Below are positions 26,901 through 36,175 of a stretch of 64,000 nucleotides of DNA, piece after piece. The DNA is taken from positions 53,063,501-53,127,500 of the forward strand of contig JALMGJ010000006.1 in the NCBI GenBank assembly GCA_023362775.1. The letters are read 5' to 3'. The notes under the pieces are model-generated. The model did not search any database. It was not told the origin of the DNA and worked only from the letters and a program-made list of their open reading frames with translations. Within the stretch, counting starts at the first letter, position 1. Each line of letters begins with the position of its first letter. The position numbers and the translations under genes were made by a program. This DNA is from Charina bottae (taxonomy: Eukaryota > Chordata > Lepidosauria > Squamata > Charinaidae).

Positions 26901-29900
26901 GGCCAAAAACTTTTGGGATCAAATATGTGCTATTATTCAAAAGATTCTCAAAGTGAACTTACAAAAAAAACCAGAACTGTTCCTCTTGGGTTTGATGGAG
27001 AAGGAACTTGAGAAACAATATGGGACATTGCTTTTATATATGATTACAGCAGCAAGACTTCTATATGCACAACGATGGAAAGATTCACAAATACCTACAG
27101 TGGAAGATTGGACTATTAAACTAATGGATTTGGCCCAAATGGCTAAATTAACAGTGTTAATAAGAGAAAATACTATTTCCGGATTTATTTCTACTTGGCA
27201 ACCACTTTTAGATTACTTGCTTGTGCTAGAAAAAAATGAAGCTTTGATTTTGGGTTTCAGTGATTAAATGGTTTGTTTTGATAGAAATAATGTTACTAAA
27301 GTTTAATTAATGGTAAGAGATTATATTTGTAAACTTATTTATATCTGTATTGGAGAAAGTCGGAAGTCACTTTCTGTTTTTGTTTTCTATCTGCTTGCAC
27401 TTTTATAGTTTTTTCTTTTTTCTTTAGTTCTATGCTCTAGCTTTTCTATATTCTATATATTTTGTATTTTAACTATACTTTGAAAATTAATAAAGTTCTT
27501 ATAAAAAACTAATGCTGAAATGGTTGAAAAAAAAAAACAAATTGGACTTTTCAGAATGCAAAATTTCTTAATTTTACCTGTTTCAATATCTGCAGATAAT
27601 CATAACAAAACCCTATAATATTTGAAGATATATCATCATCCTCATGAATCAAAAGTTGTAACATCAGAGCCACTTTTGCTTCAATTGCTTGTAGAGTATC
27701 TTGAGCACTCTTCAAATCTCCAATCTTCACAAGTTTAGTCCAGCTAGCTATTAATGCCTGCCCAATTCCATTTATCAGTTTAGAGAATCTAGCTAGAAAG
27801 TCCACATCTTCTTCCTGTAAAGTTTAAGCATTAATTAAATAATTAAACATTTTCAAAGAAAGCTTATTTGCTCAGTTCACAGATTGTATCCCTGTAAAAA
27901 TTAAGATCTCCGTGATGGATACTGTTACGGTAGATTACTAGGGATCAAAATGATCACTTAGGCAGCAATACTATTTGCATTTACTAGATGGAATGCAATT
28001 AATAAAAGCCACTGTTGTTGTTGCTACTATTATTTCCCCAAAGACCATCTGCAAAAATCGAGTTTCATAATGATGTTAGTAGCTATGGCCTGGATTAACA
28101 GTACTCCCAACTCTCTTTCACTCAAATGTACTTTTCACTCACACATACCCCAAAACCATCTCAGCATGTGGGAATGAGAAGATTTAAACAGTTCCTCCTT
28201 AAATACTTTCTGTTTTTCTGCTCAACTGACAAGCTTATAAAATTATACAGTGTAGAGAAACTACAGATGGTCCCAGTGTTATACAGTGAAGCTGGATGAT
28301 GGGAGTCTTATCACAGATGAAAAGAAATGCTTCATCACACAGCACATAGTTAAACTACTGGAGAACCTACCATAAGACGCAGTTTAGAGCAAGCAATTTA
28401 AACGGCTTTTACAAGGTACTGAACACATGCACAGTCATACAAGCCATAGTAATATAACATTTCTTTCACTAGAAATAACTAACCTGGTCAACTATAAATA
28501 GGCCAGCAGACTGCAAAACTTGACACAAAGTTTCTACCAACTTAGTTTTATCAATTGGATCCATTCCCTTATTTACAATTTCAAACAAGCAGTCACATGC
28601 TTCCTCCCGTAAAACTTCTATGGACATGTGACCTAGCAGCATATTTATAAACCTAAAAAAAGACAAAAGTTTTGCTTTGTGGGTAAAAACAGAAATTGAG
28701 AGTAGATATTACTTTATCAGCCAATGCTTATGTTTGCTTATGCTTATATTCTTGTATAAGAAATGCGAAAGCTACATATATACTGTACTAGTATAAGTGA
28801 AACCTCATTTTAACAATCCTCCTCATTTACCAGATGTCAGATGCAACAGACCAGATTCCCATCCAAGCACACACACACCCAAGTCCATTGCACTGAGGTA
28901 GTCGGGACATTAATTCTACCTTAACTTTACATCTGTGTCAATTTATGCTATTTGTATAGTGACATCATTATGCAAATGCCATAAAATGACACAATTATAC
29001 AAATGTTGTAAATTGCCACAATGAGATACTGCTGTATTTAATGGATGTTCAGAAGTAACAGACACAGTCTCCTCACAAATAGTCCTTTAAAATTAGGTTT
29101 CACTGTATTTGCAAGACACCTATTATTTTTATAGTGGCCAGTTTTCCAAACAATTACAAAAAAAGGCTTTTTTTTTTAATGCAGGTCATCCTAAAATTTC
29201 ACTACAGTTTTAACACACAGTAAGTTCATTAATGCATTCTGAATGAATAAAAGCATTACCTTTCATTCGCAATTAGACTCAATTCTATCCAAGAGACATA
29301 TGCTCCAACTACTTCAAGGCACTGACATGTCAATTCCGAATTTGTATACTGATATGTTTGCAAGATTTGATACCATGATTCGACCAAACTCGGAATGCAT
29401 TGCTCCCTCATAGTATCTTTTAATAAGGTATTTCTGCGAGCCTCCTATAAGTATAACAAGGATGTTAGTCTTTAAAAGTAAAAGCCGAGGTGCTTGTGTC
29501 AGTTCTTTGAAAACTGAAAATGTTGGGGCAGTAAAGAGTACCAGTAATCTACTACTTCATTATAAAATGCATCTGTATGGTTGATATCCCTTCATCATCA
29601 CTATCTTATTTCAAACGCTTAATCTTTATTTCAAATGTTGTATGATGTTTTGCTTAAATGTTAAAAAATCACATATTAAGGAAGAAGTGCATAACACTTT
29701 TTTTTTAAATTTCCAATAGTGGTCTGTGCATGTGTAAAAGGGAGGAAGTCTAAAGTCTCCTTGGGGCCTCATGCCAGACACGTAGGCTGGTTCTCTCTCC
29801 CAGCGTGGCCTTACCCAAAGCAGCTTTCCTGGGAGAGATCATCAAGGAACTATGGCATTGACTAGTTAACTCTACTCAAAGCCCCACCAACCTCTACATT

Positions 29901-32900
29901 CCTTCTCCACCATGCTTTATGCTTTTTCATATCTCCCACTTTTTTCTTTAACTCCCTGCCCTGCTTGCAGCTGCGATTTGTTCTATCCTGTCTTAACTCA
30001 TGCCTCCTGTTTCCCATTGTCTTTCTCTCCATGCCTTGCTTTCCGCTGCTTTCTCATGCCTTCTGCCTTTCAATTCCCTGACACATTTCATCACCCTGGG
30101 CTTTCCAACCTTTCTTTTCTCTTGGTGCTGCAATGTGTGTGTCTGTGCATTATTTTTGTCTGAGTGTCTCTGCATATGTATGCATTACCTTCTGCTTTAG
30201 AGCATGTGAGTTGGAGCATCTGTCTATGTATTAGGTTGGGTTTGACTGCTATTGTCTATGTATTTGGTGAATCCGTGTGAGTTCCTTTGCCTTTCTGCAC
30301 ACATGAATTTATGTATACTTTTTTTTTACTTTGTTACACTATGCACGTAGGTGGGTGATATGTTGTGTTTTTGTTTCTGGTGGGTTTTTTTTTTTTTACA
30401 TTTTAGTACATGTGAGAATGTATGTGTATCTCTGTGTGGCTGAATTGCACAACTTTTTAACTTTTGCCTGCACCATTTCTTTTTTATTCATTCATTTACC
30501 CACTAATCAATTTGTATGCTGCCTTAATTGCCTACCTAACACTAGGCAACTTACATATTAGGGTTAAAAAACATAGAACTTGTTTGTAATAATGAGAATT
30601 ATTGTCAATATGTGTCAGATATCACTACATCAGGTACAACAGTAGGCAGTGGCTTTGAATGGTCTGTGGATCTCTTGTGTTTCTCCCTATATAATTATTA
30701 TAGCAGATGGAATTTGGGGAGGCTCTATGATTTTTATAGCTGCATTAGGCAAAATTTCATCAGAGGCATTTATAGCAAGTGATTTTAGAAGCTGAATCTT
30801 TTCAATATATGTCCTCTACCCATTGTTAACCTGTAAGACCAATGCAAACTGTGGATACATGAACCCTGATTTCTAAATCCATAATGGCCTGTACAACTGA
30901 ACCAAGTCTTAACAGCTTCTGTGGTTCAACACATAAAACATTTTTTTTTCAGTTTCCTGTGTTTTTGAAGTGGAAATTAAAACAATATTTTTCTTTCATC
31001 TTAAATTTAACAGTTATTTCTCAGATAGATAGATAGACAGATAGAGCTGGAGATCATACTGTATCACAAACTCTACTGCAGTTTCTCCCAACCTAGTGCT
31101 CTGCAGATGTGTTGGGACTTCAACTTTCTGAATTCCCCAGCTAGCATGACTGAAAAAGATTCTGAAACAATTCCAATATATCTGGATGACACCAGGTTGA
31201 AGAAGGCTTTTCTACTGTTTCTAAATATTCCATTTTAAAGACATGGCTTCTAAAGCTGCCTTGTTTAACAAAACAGAGTGTTATTTCCCCCTTTTCCCCT
31301 AACTTGTTTACAAGCTAGCACTGGTTGATTATGAAACTGAATGTCAGCAAAAACCACCTTCCTATGTCAAGGTTAATGTTACATAACACTTAAATCAATG
31401 GGTACATTTGTTTTATAAAAAGGGAACTAACCTCTGATGTATGAACAACATCCCTATCTACCAGTTCAGCATCAACTGCCATAAGAATTCTGAGATAAAG
31501 GTCCACACCTCGAGGACTCAGGCCTACCACAGACAGAATATCAAAGAAAAACTTGGGCCATTTTGTGAGATACTCTGTAACAAACAGCAAAGCAAAGACC
31601 TGAGCTGCTTTGTTTCGTATAAATGTCTTCTCCGATTGAGAATTCACCATCTGGAAAAAAAAATGCATTTCTATAATCTTTCAAGATATTATGTATGAAA
31701 TAAGCAGCTATATTTTTACACTGCAGATAAAGTAAACTACTTGGAAAATTATTGAAGCAGATGGCAATGATAATACATTATTTGAGAAAACCTACCTGTG
31801 CCTGTAGCCATGTTATGAGCGTTTCCCTAATTAGCTGTTGCTGTACTTCAGTTAGTTGAGAATACCTGAAACACAGCATTAATATTAAAATATTTACGAA
31901 CCTTTCAGAGAAACTTTCCTGCAGAAGCTTCCAGTATCCTGTTGGCTGCACAGATTAAGTTTTGGGTTTTTAAGTACTGTACAACTGCTATGGATAGGAA
32001 TAAATGCATTAGAGGATTACACAGGAGTTTAATATGTAAAATAAAACACACATAGCCAGAAAGAAGTCATTTGATTTATATATGCATGTATATGTGTGTG
32101 TATGTATACACACAAACACTAGTATATACTTCCTCTTACGTTTCCCCCTCCTCCAATTCAGACACATACAAAAAATGTGAATTTTGAAAGGACTACAAGG
32201 ATTATCTACTTCAACATTTCATAAATGTAAAGTGAATATCTCACTTGTATTTAATTTGATGTTCCAGAACTTGAAAGCAGAAGAACTTGATGTGATCATC
32301 ACTGAAATAGAGAAAACAGTCTAATAAATATGGAATGAAACTGTTTGTTTTATATGTTTTTCATGTGAAGATGGTTTGGGTGGGACTCTAGTGCCCTGAT
32401 TAAAATTTTGCTTTCTTCATAACTATAGAAGTATACAAATATAAAAATATAGACAAATGACAAAATTGCATAGGTTTTGCAGCAGAAGACATTGCTCCAA
32501 ACTATTTACTGTTTAAATGTCAGGATACAAAATTTAGCTATACTTACTACAAACTACACACTGCCCTCAATACTCCAGGCCAAGTGGTAAAATGTTATAA
32601 AAATAGAAACTCAAGCAAGAGATTTCATTTTTAAGCTATATTCCTAAAGGTTTTCCACAGAGTTGGGTGTGGATACCCAACAGAGTACAAAGACTACCAC
32701 AGAGATGTCTCAAGACAAACTAGACATTATGGTGATATAACTCATATGTTATAACATAGATCATGTTGAGCTGTTAGCAAGTTGCTCAAACTATATTCAA
32801 AGTCTAGCATAAGTAAACTAGTGGCATGAATAATTTCTCCTAAAACATCTAGTTGTTGTAATGCTCTTCAAGAGGTGTACATGATCTCTATCGGAACATA

Positions 32901-35213
32901 CAGGTTATGTTATGGCCACGCTGCCACACCATCTGCTCTGACTAATTAACAGATTAACCTTGGCTTGGATCCACACACATAAAGGGAGGAATAGCAGTGT
33001 TCAATGGCATAGAATAACTTTTAACTGAAAGCACTAAATATAACACGTTATAGCACCTGTTAAAATCACATATATCATGCAAAAACACAGCCTTTGCCCA
33101 TGTTTTAGCTAATTCTCCAGTTCTCTCCACTGTAATCCTAGCCCATATCATTAAGCAAAGCTATCTAACTTCAGAGGAGACTTTCTTGAGGGCTGGCAAG
33201 CTTCCTGAGAATTCAACTTCCACCAGTCACTACATGTGTAGATTGATCAGGAAATAACCGTACCAAAAAATAATAAATAGATCTGGTTATCTGCTTGAAA
33301 TTTATACTTACAACCACTGTGTATACAGAAAGTAGTGTTTCTACTTCATATGCAATTTCAGTATGACTACAAAAATATAAACTATTATCTTGCTATCATG
33401 AATTATATGGTGCATGAGAGTGGCATTTATTTATTTATTTATTTATTTATTATTTCTAACTTATATCACCGCCCATCTCCCCCCACAAGGGGACTCTGGG
33501 CGGTTTACAATAAAGTCAGCGATTAAAAACATATAAAATACTTTATACAATCAATTAAAAATATAAAAATATAAAAATATAAAATCCAAGAGGCTGTATC
33601 TGATGTTTACGAACCGAACTGAACCGCATTTACACTATACGGTATCTCTTCTCATTCTGTTTAGAAAAGAAACAACTTAAATGTTTGCTACCTGTAGATT
33701 CTTTGGGCTAAAGCTTCAGCACACGCCTGCCAAGCATCGGGAGATATCTTCAACTGTTCAAAATAGGCCAATGCCTGAAATTATTTTTTTTAAAAAGGTT
33801 TATTTTTACAACAAAAGAAGAAAAAGTAAAAAGTTTCCAAAGTATCATTTAATAAACAGAAATTGGCATAATAAAATAAAAAGTAGCTATTCTCATTCTC
33901 TATGGTTTTGAAATAACAAAGTAAATTTTAGAGGCCATGTTATTTTAATCAGTGCAAGGTTGCTAGAGGCATAGAGGGAAATCTGAGGGAAAGTAAGTCG
34001 AAGTAGAGGTCTGAGGGAATAGCACTTTGGTAGAAAACTGGAAAAAACAGAGAGTAACTAAGAGGGAAAGGATATCTTACACCCAATACAGCTAAATATT
34101 AATGATAGAAAGCAAAGAGAAAAAACAAGATGTTTGACCATGTGAGGGCTTAAAAATGAGTGGAAGGCAAGATGTGCATGTTGGCCTGACGCCTACTCTC
34201 TCTGTCATCCATATTTTCACCTGTGAGATCTGTGTACAGTTCCTTAAATATGAATAGATCGTCGTATGATCAAGGATCTTGCAGACAGTGCAGAGAGGTA
34301 TATTTTCAAACAAGCAAATATACATTTATCTCACCTTTCCATTTCTAAATGAACATGTGGAGGTCAGAAAGAACATTGGTTGAAGGCCATGTACACAATT
34401 AAGACCACTATCAACTTTCAAGACCTCACATATTCAGATAAAAGCCTGAAGGAGGATTTAGTATTAATTTAATGCAGGGGTGGACAAGCTTCTTCCTGTT
34501 GAGGGTCAGGTCCCCTCCAGAATAATCTGTTGGGGGCCATATGGCAGATGGTACTAATGCAAAGCAAGAGATGGGTCCAAAGCGAAAAGTGTGTGGAGAA
34601 ACCCATTCCCTCTTTGACACATTTTTAAAAATTTTCACTTTCTGACACTCTCTTCTGCCTCTCAAAAAAATAGACTGCAAGGAACAGCCAGTTTAACTTA
34701 ATCGAACAATACCACCCATGTCCTAGCAGGACTTTAGGGGACAGAGAAGAATACCCAGGTCACAAAAGGAAACAAACAAAGATAAAGGGACAATGAGTCA
34801 GAACTGGGTTGGTGATGACAATGCAGTAATATAAACACTGTGTTGTGAAAAAATAGGAAAGTATGCATGAAAGAGGAAGGGTTGAGAGACAAGCAAAGAC
34901 GTTAAGAAACAGGTGACCAGGTCTATGAAGCAGTTGGTGAAATCTTCACACAGAGCAATGAAATGACAAGGACTGGTCTAGAGAATCATGAACTAGAGAT
35001 GAAAAGGTCTTGATATATGTTATATAGCTTTAAAAAACAGCCATGTCGTGGCTGTGGGTCAGAAATATTTACAGCAAGTTGAAATTAAAGTGCTTTTCCC
35101 TACTGCACTTCTTGTAAAAACAAAGATTATGAGAAAAGCATAATTAAACTTACTCGTTGCCTGAAATCTAAGTCAGCATTTGGATTTAATCCTAGAAGAG
35201 CTTGCTCATCCAT
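2923..35213 (-). CDS. XPOT: Exportin-T, tRNA nuclear export receptor (24 coding exons)
   Basis: XPOT is a HEAT-repeat karyopherin that binds RanGTP and mature tRNA in the nucleus and carries tRNA to the cytoplasm. Coding exons in transcript order: 35154-35213, 33692-33774, 32245-32301, 31796-31865, 31432-31650, 29260-29444, 28484-28652, 27578-27814, 24421-24459, 23587-23649, 21736-21860, 20692-20833, 20480-20599, 20220-20314, 19294-19363, 15216-15454, 14120-14405, 13339-13528, 11963-12079, 11667-11779, 10928-10975, 10301-10372, 3432-3488, 2923-2949. All junctions are GT-AG and keep phase. Together they give 2883 nt, or 960 aa plus stop, close to the vertebrate protein (about 962 aa). The N-terminus [14 protein letters not shown], the internal [20 protein letters not shown] and the C-terminus VFFQRAKP are diagnostic. 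The start codon has G at -3 and G at +4. No stop or frameshift is visible, so the gene looks functional. Introns carry many transposons. Confidence 0.97.
4641..5092 (+). repeat. Copia 5' LTR
   Basis: Starts TGTTGGGG and ends CGACA (TG...CA). It contains ctatatatgcag at about 4859 as a TATA-like promoter. It is 9 bp longer than the 3' LTR because of an extra segment near 4828-4838. Confidence 0.92.
5093..5106 (+). other. Copia primer binding site for a 5' half of initiator tRNA-Met
   Basis: GGTTACGGGCCCAG follows the 5' LTR directly. It complements the anticodon stem-loop of vertebrate initiator tRNA-Met with a single mismatch, opposite the middle anticodon base. Drosophila copia is known to prime from this cleaved 5' half-tRNA, not from the tRNA 3' end. 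Confidence 0.75.
5365..7734 (+). pseudogene. Copia Gag-protease-integrase part of polyprotein
   Basis: A 789-codon frame. Gag occupies about residues 1-220, and a zinc knuckle of CX2CX4HX4C form ([14 protein letters not shown]) lies at about 223-236. The retropepsin motif LLDSGA is at about 272, and the pre-integrase motif [10 protein letters not shown] at about 402. The integrase core has its acidic residues in HADLIGP (about 467), QTDRGTEF (about 530) and [12 protein letters not shown] (about 561). The last roughly 30 codons are out of frame: similarity to the polyprotein moves to the -1 frame near 7640. Copia normally encodes one long polyprotein, so this is most simply a one-base indel. 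Confidence 0.9.
7677..8552 (+). pseudogene. Copia reverse transcriptase part of polyprotein
   Basis: The frame continues the polyprotein after the shift near 7640. The RT contains [33 protein letters not shown] with its catalytic aspartate, [16 protein letters not shown] and the metal-binding FVDDL at 8246-8260, all in the copia order. The ATG at 7677 is only the first in this frame and not a biological start. The frame ends at 8552 because of a second shift about 20 nt earlier. Confidence 0.9.
8590..8697 (+). pseudogene. Copia RNase H C-terminal remnant
   Basis: The conserved end of copia RNase H (VADVMTKPL) is present at 8611-8637. It follows the RT by only about 60 nt, whereas a full RNase H needs roughly 400 bp. 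A tattgtattgtattgta run at the junction may mark the deletion breakpoint. Confidence 0.75.
8729..9171 (+). repeat. Copia 3' LTR
   Basis: 443 bp, the same TG...CA ends as the 5' LTR, preceded by a short purine tract (gaagggg, 8722-8728). About 99% identical to the 5' LTR outside one 9-bp gap. Confidence 0.92.
12955..13010. repeat. Compound microsatellite (TGTA/TA/GA)
   Basis: tatgtgtatgtg, then (TA)n, then (GA)n, in an XPOT intron. The rest of the 12080-13338 intron shows nothing recognisable. Confidence 0.8.
14700..15065 (+). mobile_element. L2/CR1-type LINE fragment (RT)
   Basis: RT-like segments on the plus strand include [17 protein letters not shown] and a degenerate LLD.S.AF.TI.H stretch near 15010-15050. 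Too decayed for subfamily assignment. It includes the palindrome described separately. Confidence 0.6.
14712..14954. repeat. 243-bp imperfect palindrome made from L2/CR1 LINE sequence
   Basis: The left arm (about 14712-14826) and right arm (about 14843-14954) are reverse complements with few differences, around a loop of about 16 bp. For example, ccactggatgat pairs with atcatccagtgg, and aagtgtgtagtggctgatt pairs with the right end. On the plus strand, [13 protein letters not shown] resembles the TETALV..DDL motif of L2/CR1 reverse transcriptase, and sequence to about 15060 continues that RT. It is an inverted duplication inside an old LINE in an XPOT intron. Confidence 0.85.
15725..16275 (+). 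mobile_element. L2-type LINE 3' end
   Basis: The sequence agctgcactggctcccagt, followed by tataaagccctacgtggcat and a gacctgtggaacaac segment, is the typical C-terminal ORF and 3' end of squamate L2/CR1 LINEs. It ends in an AT-rich taaataaaataaat tail. Confidence 0.7.
16620..16880 (+). mobile_element. L2/CR1-type 3' tail with (AATA)n
   Basis: The segment acccgcccagagtccctt...gggcggggaataaat followed by an (AATA)n run is a common LINE 3' end in squamates. Similar tails occur at 33420, 42390 and 60236. Confidence 0.6.
16917..17140 (+). mobile_element. tRNA-derived SINE
   Basis: The tRNA-like head (gccactttagtgtagtgct...ccaggctaaaaaccaggag) is followed by gtgactttgggccaatcac and aatggcaaaccact. 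The same family appears on the minus strand at 22062, 40039, 50773 and, degraded, 59186. Confidence 0.75.
17204..17536 (+). mobile_element. Full-length Sauria-type SINE
   Basis: The head has an A-box (tggctcagtgg) and a B-box (ggttcgaatcc at about 17265). The body includes ctcttgccaacctagcaa and ggtgggaaggtaacagcg, and the end is gggggaacctttacctttt, the BovB LINE tail. This arrangement is the squamate Sauria SINE, moved by BovB machinery. Confidence 0.85.
18300..18560 (-). mobile_element. Non-LTR reverse transcriptase relic
   Basis: A minus-strand reading gives [19 protein letters not shown] and [16 protein letters not shown], like the NYRGISLLS.PGK.Y.RIL block of LINE reverse transcriptases. 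Interrupted beyond this segment. Clade (RTE- or I-like) not resolved. Confidence 0.55.
19506..19876. mobile_element. hAT-type MITE, 371 bp, GC-rich interior
   Basis: Terminal inverted repeats: CAGGGCTTTCCAAACT at the left and its complement at the right. The 8-bp flanks ttgtactc (19498-19505) and ttgtacgc (19877-19884) match except for one base. There is no transposase. The interior is much more GC- and CpG-rich than the XPOT intron around it, which creates long spurious ORFs on both strands. A relative lies at 51820-52020. Confidence 0.88.
22062..22287 (-). mobile_element. tRNA-derived SINE (degraded)
   Basis: The reverse complement of the 16917 family is recognisable by gtttcctggtttctagcctgg and the taaccactatacca tRNA head at its right end. 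In an XPOT intron. Confidence 0.65.
22740..23560 (+). mobile_element. L2-type LINE RT fragment, decayed
   Basis: Motifs include gggtcctgtgggcactg, cctacagggatccattttg (the PQGSIL block) and gttacatctcattttgg...ttagtccaaaatg, in the L2 order. A (TTTA)n-rich interruption lies near 23150-23185. In-frame stops are frequent. Confidence 0.6.
24628..25610 (+). pseudogene. L1 ORF2 reverse transcriptase region
   Basis: A long open frame with [63 protein letters not shown] and the catalytic FADDL at about 25327-25341, all in L1-clade order. The endonuclease domain is lost by 5' truncation. After about 25610 the frame reads into an inserted SINE. Confidence 0.9.
25611..25870 (+). mobile_element. SINE 3' part with (AAATT)n array
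   Basis: The insert begins gaaagccgggtggctgacct, continues cacctcacagggttgttgtg and gccgccttgagttat, and ends in AAATT repeats (about 25764-25867). L1 ORF2 homology resumes at gctaagatggg. The tRNA head is truncated. Confidence 0.7.
25764..25867. repeat. (AAATT)n microsatellite
   Basis: About 20 nearly perfect 5-bp units, interrupted once near 25806. It is the expanded tail of the SINE inserted in L1. Confidence 0.92.
26032..26889 (+). pseudogene. L1 ORF2 C-terminal region
   Basis: An open frame with [33 protein letters not shown] and a C-terminal cysteine-rich-like end (YHLW at the stop). It is homologous to 4090-4430 in the first L1. Similarity continues past the stop to about 27267 in another frame. 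Confidence 0.8.
29445..31431 (-). other. XPOT intron, mostly unrecognised
   Basis: The ORFs at 29912-30561 are in a T/C-rich low-complexity stretch and look spurious. A short ATAG/ACAG repeat is at 31024-31043, and a MITE follows at 31079. I see nothing else. Confidence 0.5.
31079..31209. mobile_element. Short hAT-type MITE (common reptile palindromic repeat)
   Basis: The ends cagtttctcccaacct and aggttgaagaaggctt are imperfect inverted repeats. The interior has gttgggacttcaactttctg and gaattccccagctagcatg. The 8-bp flanks ctctactg (31071-31078) and ttctactg (31210-31217) differ by one base. Confidence 0.7.
33420..33545 (-). mobile_element. L2/CR1-type 3' tail
   Basis: A (TTTA)n run followed by atatcaccgcccatctcccc and ggggactctgggcggtttac. 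This is the reverse complement of the tail described at 16620. Confidence 0.6.
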
Positions 35214-35281
35214 TTCTGCTGCTATTCTCCAGCTTCTTTAACAGGTTTATCCCATTCATACACAATAGGAGATGCAAACAT
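35154..35281 (-). other. XPOT: XPOT exon 2: 5' UTR, short uORF and start codon
   Basis: This exon follows a ctatag acceptor and ends at a gtaagt donor. It carries 68 nt of 5' UTR and the first 20 codons of XPOT. Its first three bases are an ATG that opens a 19-codon upstream ORF at 35222-35281, ending in TAG 8 nt before the XPOT start. If exon 1 joins as predicted at 41105, this upstream ATG has A at -3, a fair Kozak context. The uORF is out of frame with XPOT. Whether it is translated is an inference. Confidence 0.75.
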
Positions 35282-36127
35282 CTATAGATGAAATAAAATT
35301 AAGACAATAGCAAAATTCCAAATTAAAGGCAAGATTTAAAAGGAATTTTTATCTCAATATACATAGATGAACTACATCTTAGACAAAAAGATCAGGTAAC
35401 AGAAAATCTTTCTGTATACCTGTTCCTTTTTACCGTACTGGGGGGGCAAAGCAAAAGTGATGAGCAGAACAAGGGCTCACACTCTTTTTCTCTCTCTGAC
35501 ACACACATCTCTCTAGCCCTCCTCCAACCCTGACAATCCAAATACAAGTAGGATGCAGCAATGGGATGACATACCAAATTTTGATCAGATTTGCAGGGGA
35601 AAGAGACTTGTTTACATATTTTCTACACACACACACAATCATGTCACACAAAACATGGCTATTAGTAGTGAAACTGCTACCTAGATCAGGATTACCAGGA
35701 AAAAGAAATTTACTTTATTTACTCATGAAGTAGTCAAGGCTACTCTAAGCAAAGTAACATCCACAGAAAATGCAGTAGTAACAACATACAATAATTGAAA
35801 CATAATTTATAATTACTGTAAAAATTGTAATTAATATAATCTTCCTGGCACCATAAGCTCTACAGAATTCAAATCCCAAAGGCCTTCCAAAAGTTACTGC
35901 CTAACCCTCACATCATCCCAGGTTTTCTGATGCAGGTAAGAACTCCATCACCCAGCTGATGGCTGATTAAGCCAAGGACAACTTGAAAAGTGTGCTGCTC
36001 AGGAATTCTTAGGGCAGCACAGAGAGATGCTAAAGACCATGGATTGTACATATTGAAGATATTATCACCTTTTAACATTTATTTCCCAGTATTCCTATGT
36101 CACCTTTTAGGGTCCAAGCCCTTCCAA

Positions 36128-36175
36128 GGAGGAATAGAATAGAATAGAATATAGAATATAGAATATAGAATAGAA
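36128..36175. repeat. (TAGAA)n-like microsatellite
   Basis: Repeated aatagaat/atagaat units in the first XPOT intron. Confidence 0.8.

Larger units (their letters stand above)
24490..27507 (+). mobile_element. L1-clade LINE, 5' truncated ORF2 with 3' UTR
   Basis: The 5'-truncated element includes most of the ORF2 reverse transcriptase and the C-terminal region, and ends near aataaagttcttataaaaaa. It lies in the intron between XPOT coding exons 8 and 9, antisense to XPOT. It is interrupted at about 25611-25870 by a SINE tail with an AAATT array, and by stops near 26887 and frame changes. It belongs to the same family as the L1 at 3893. Confidence 0.88.

Noticed and set aside
29912..30561. ORFs of 60-83 codons
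   Set aside because: T/C-rich and T/G-rich low-complexity sequence with no domain, inside an XPOT intron.
34478..34760. hAT-like repeat starting caggggtggacaagctt
   Set aside because: The left end is suggestive but I found no matching right end or target duplication.
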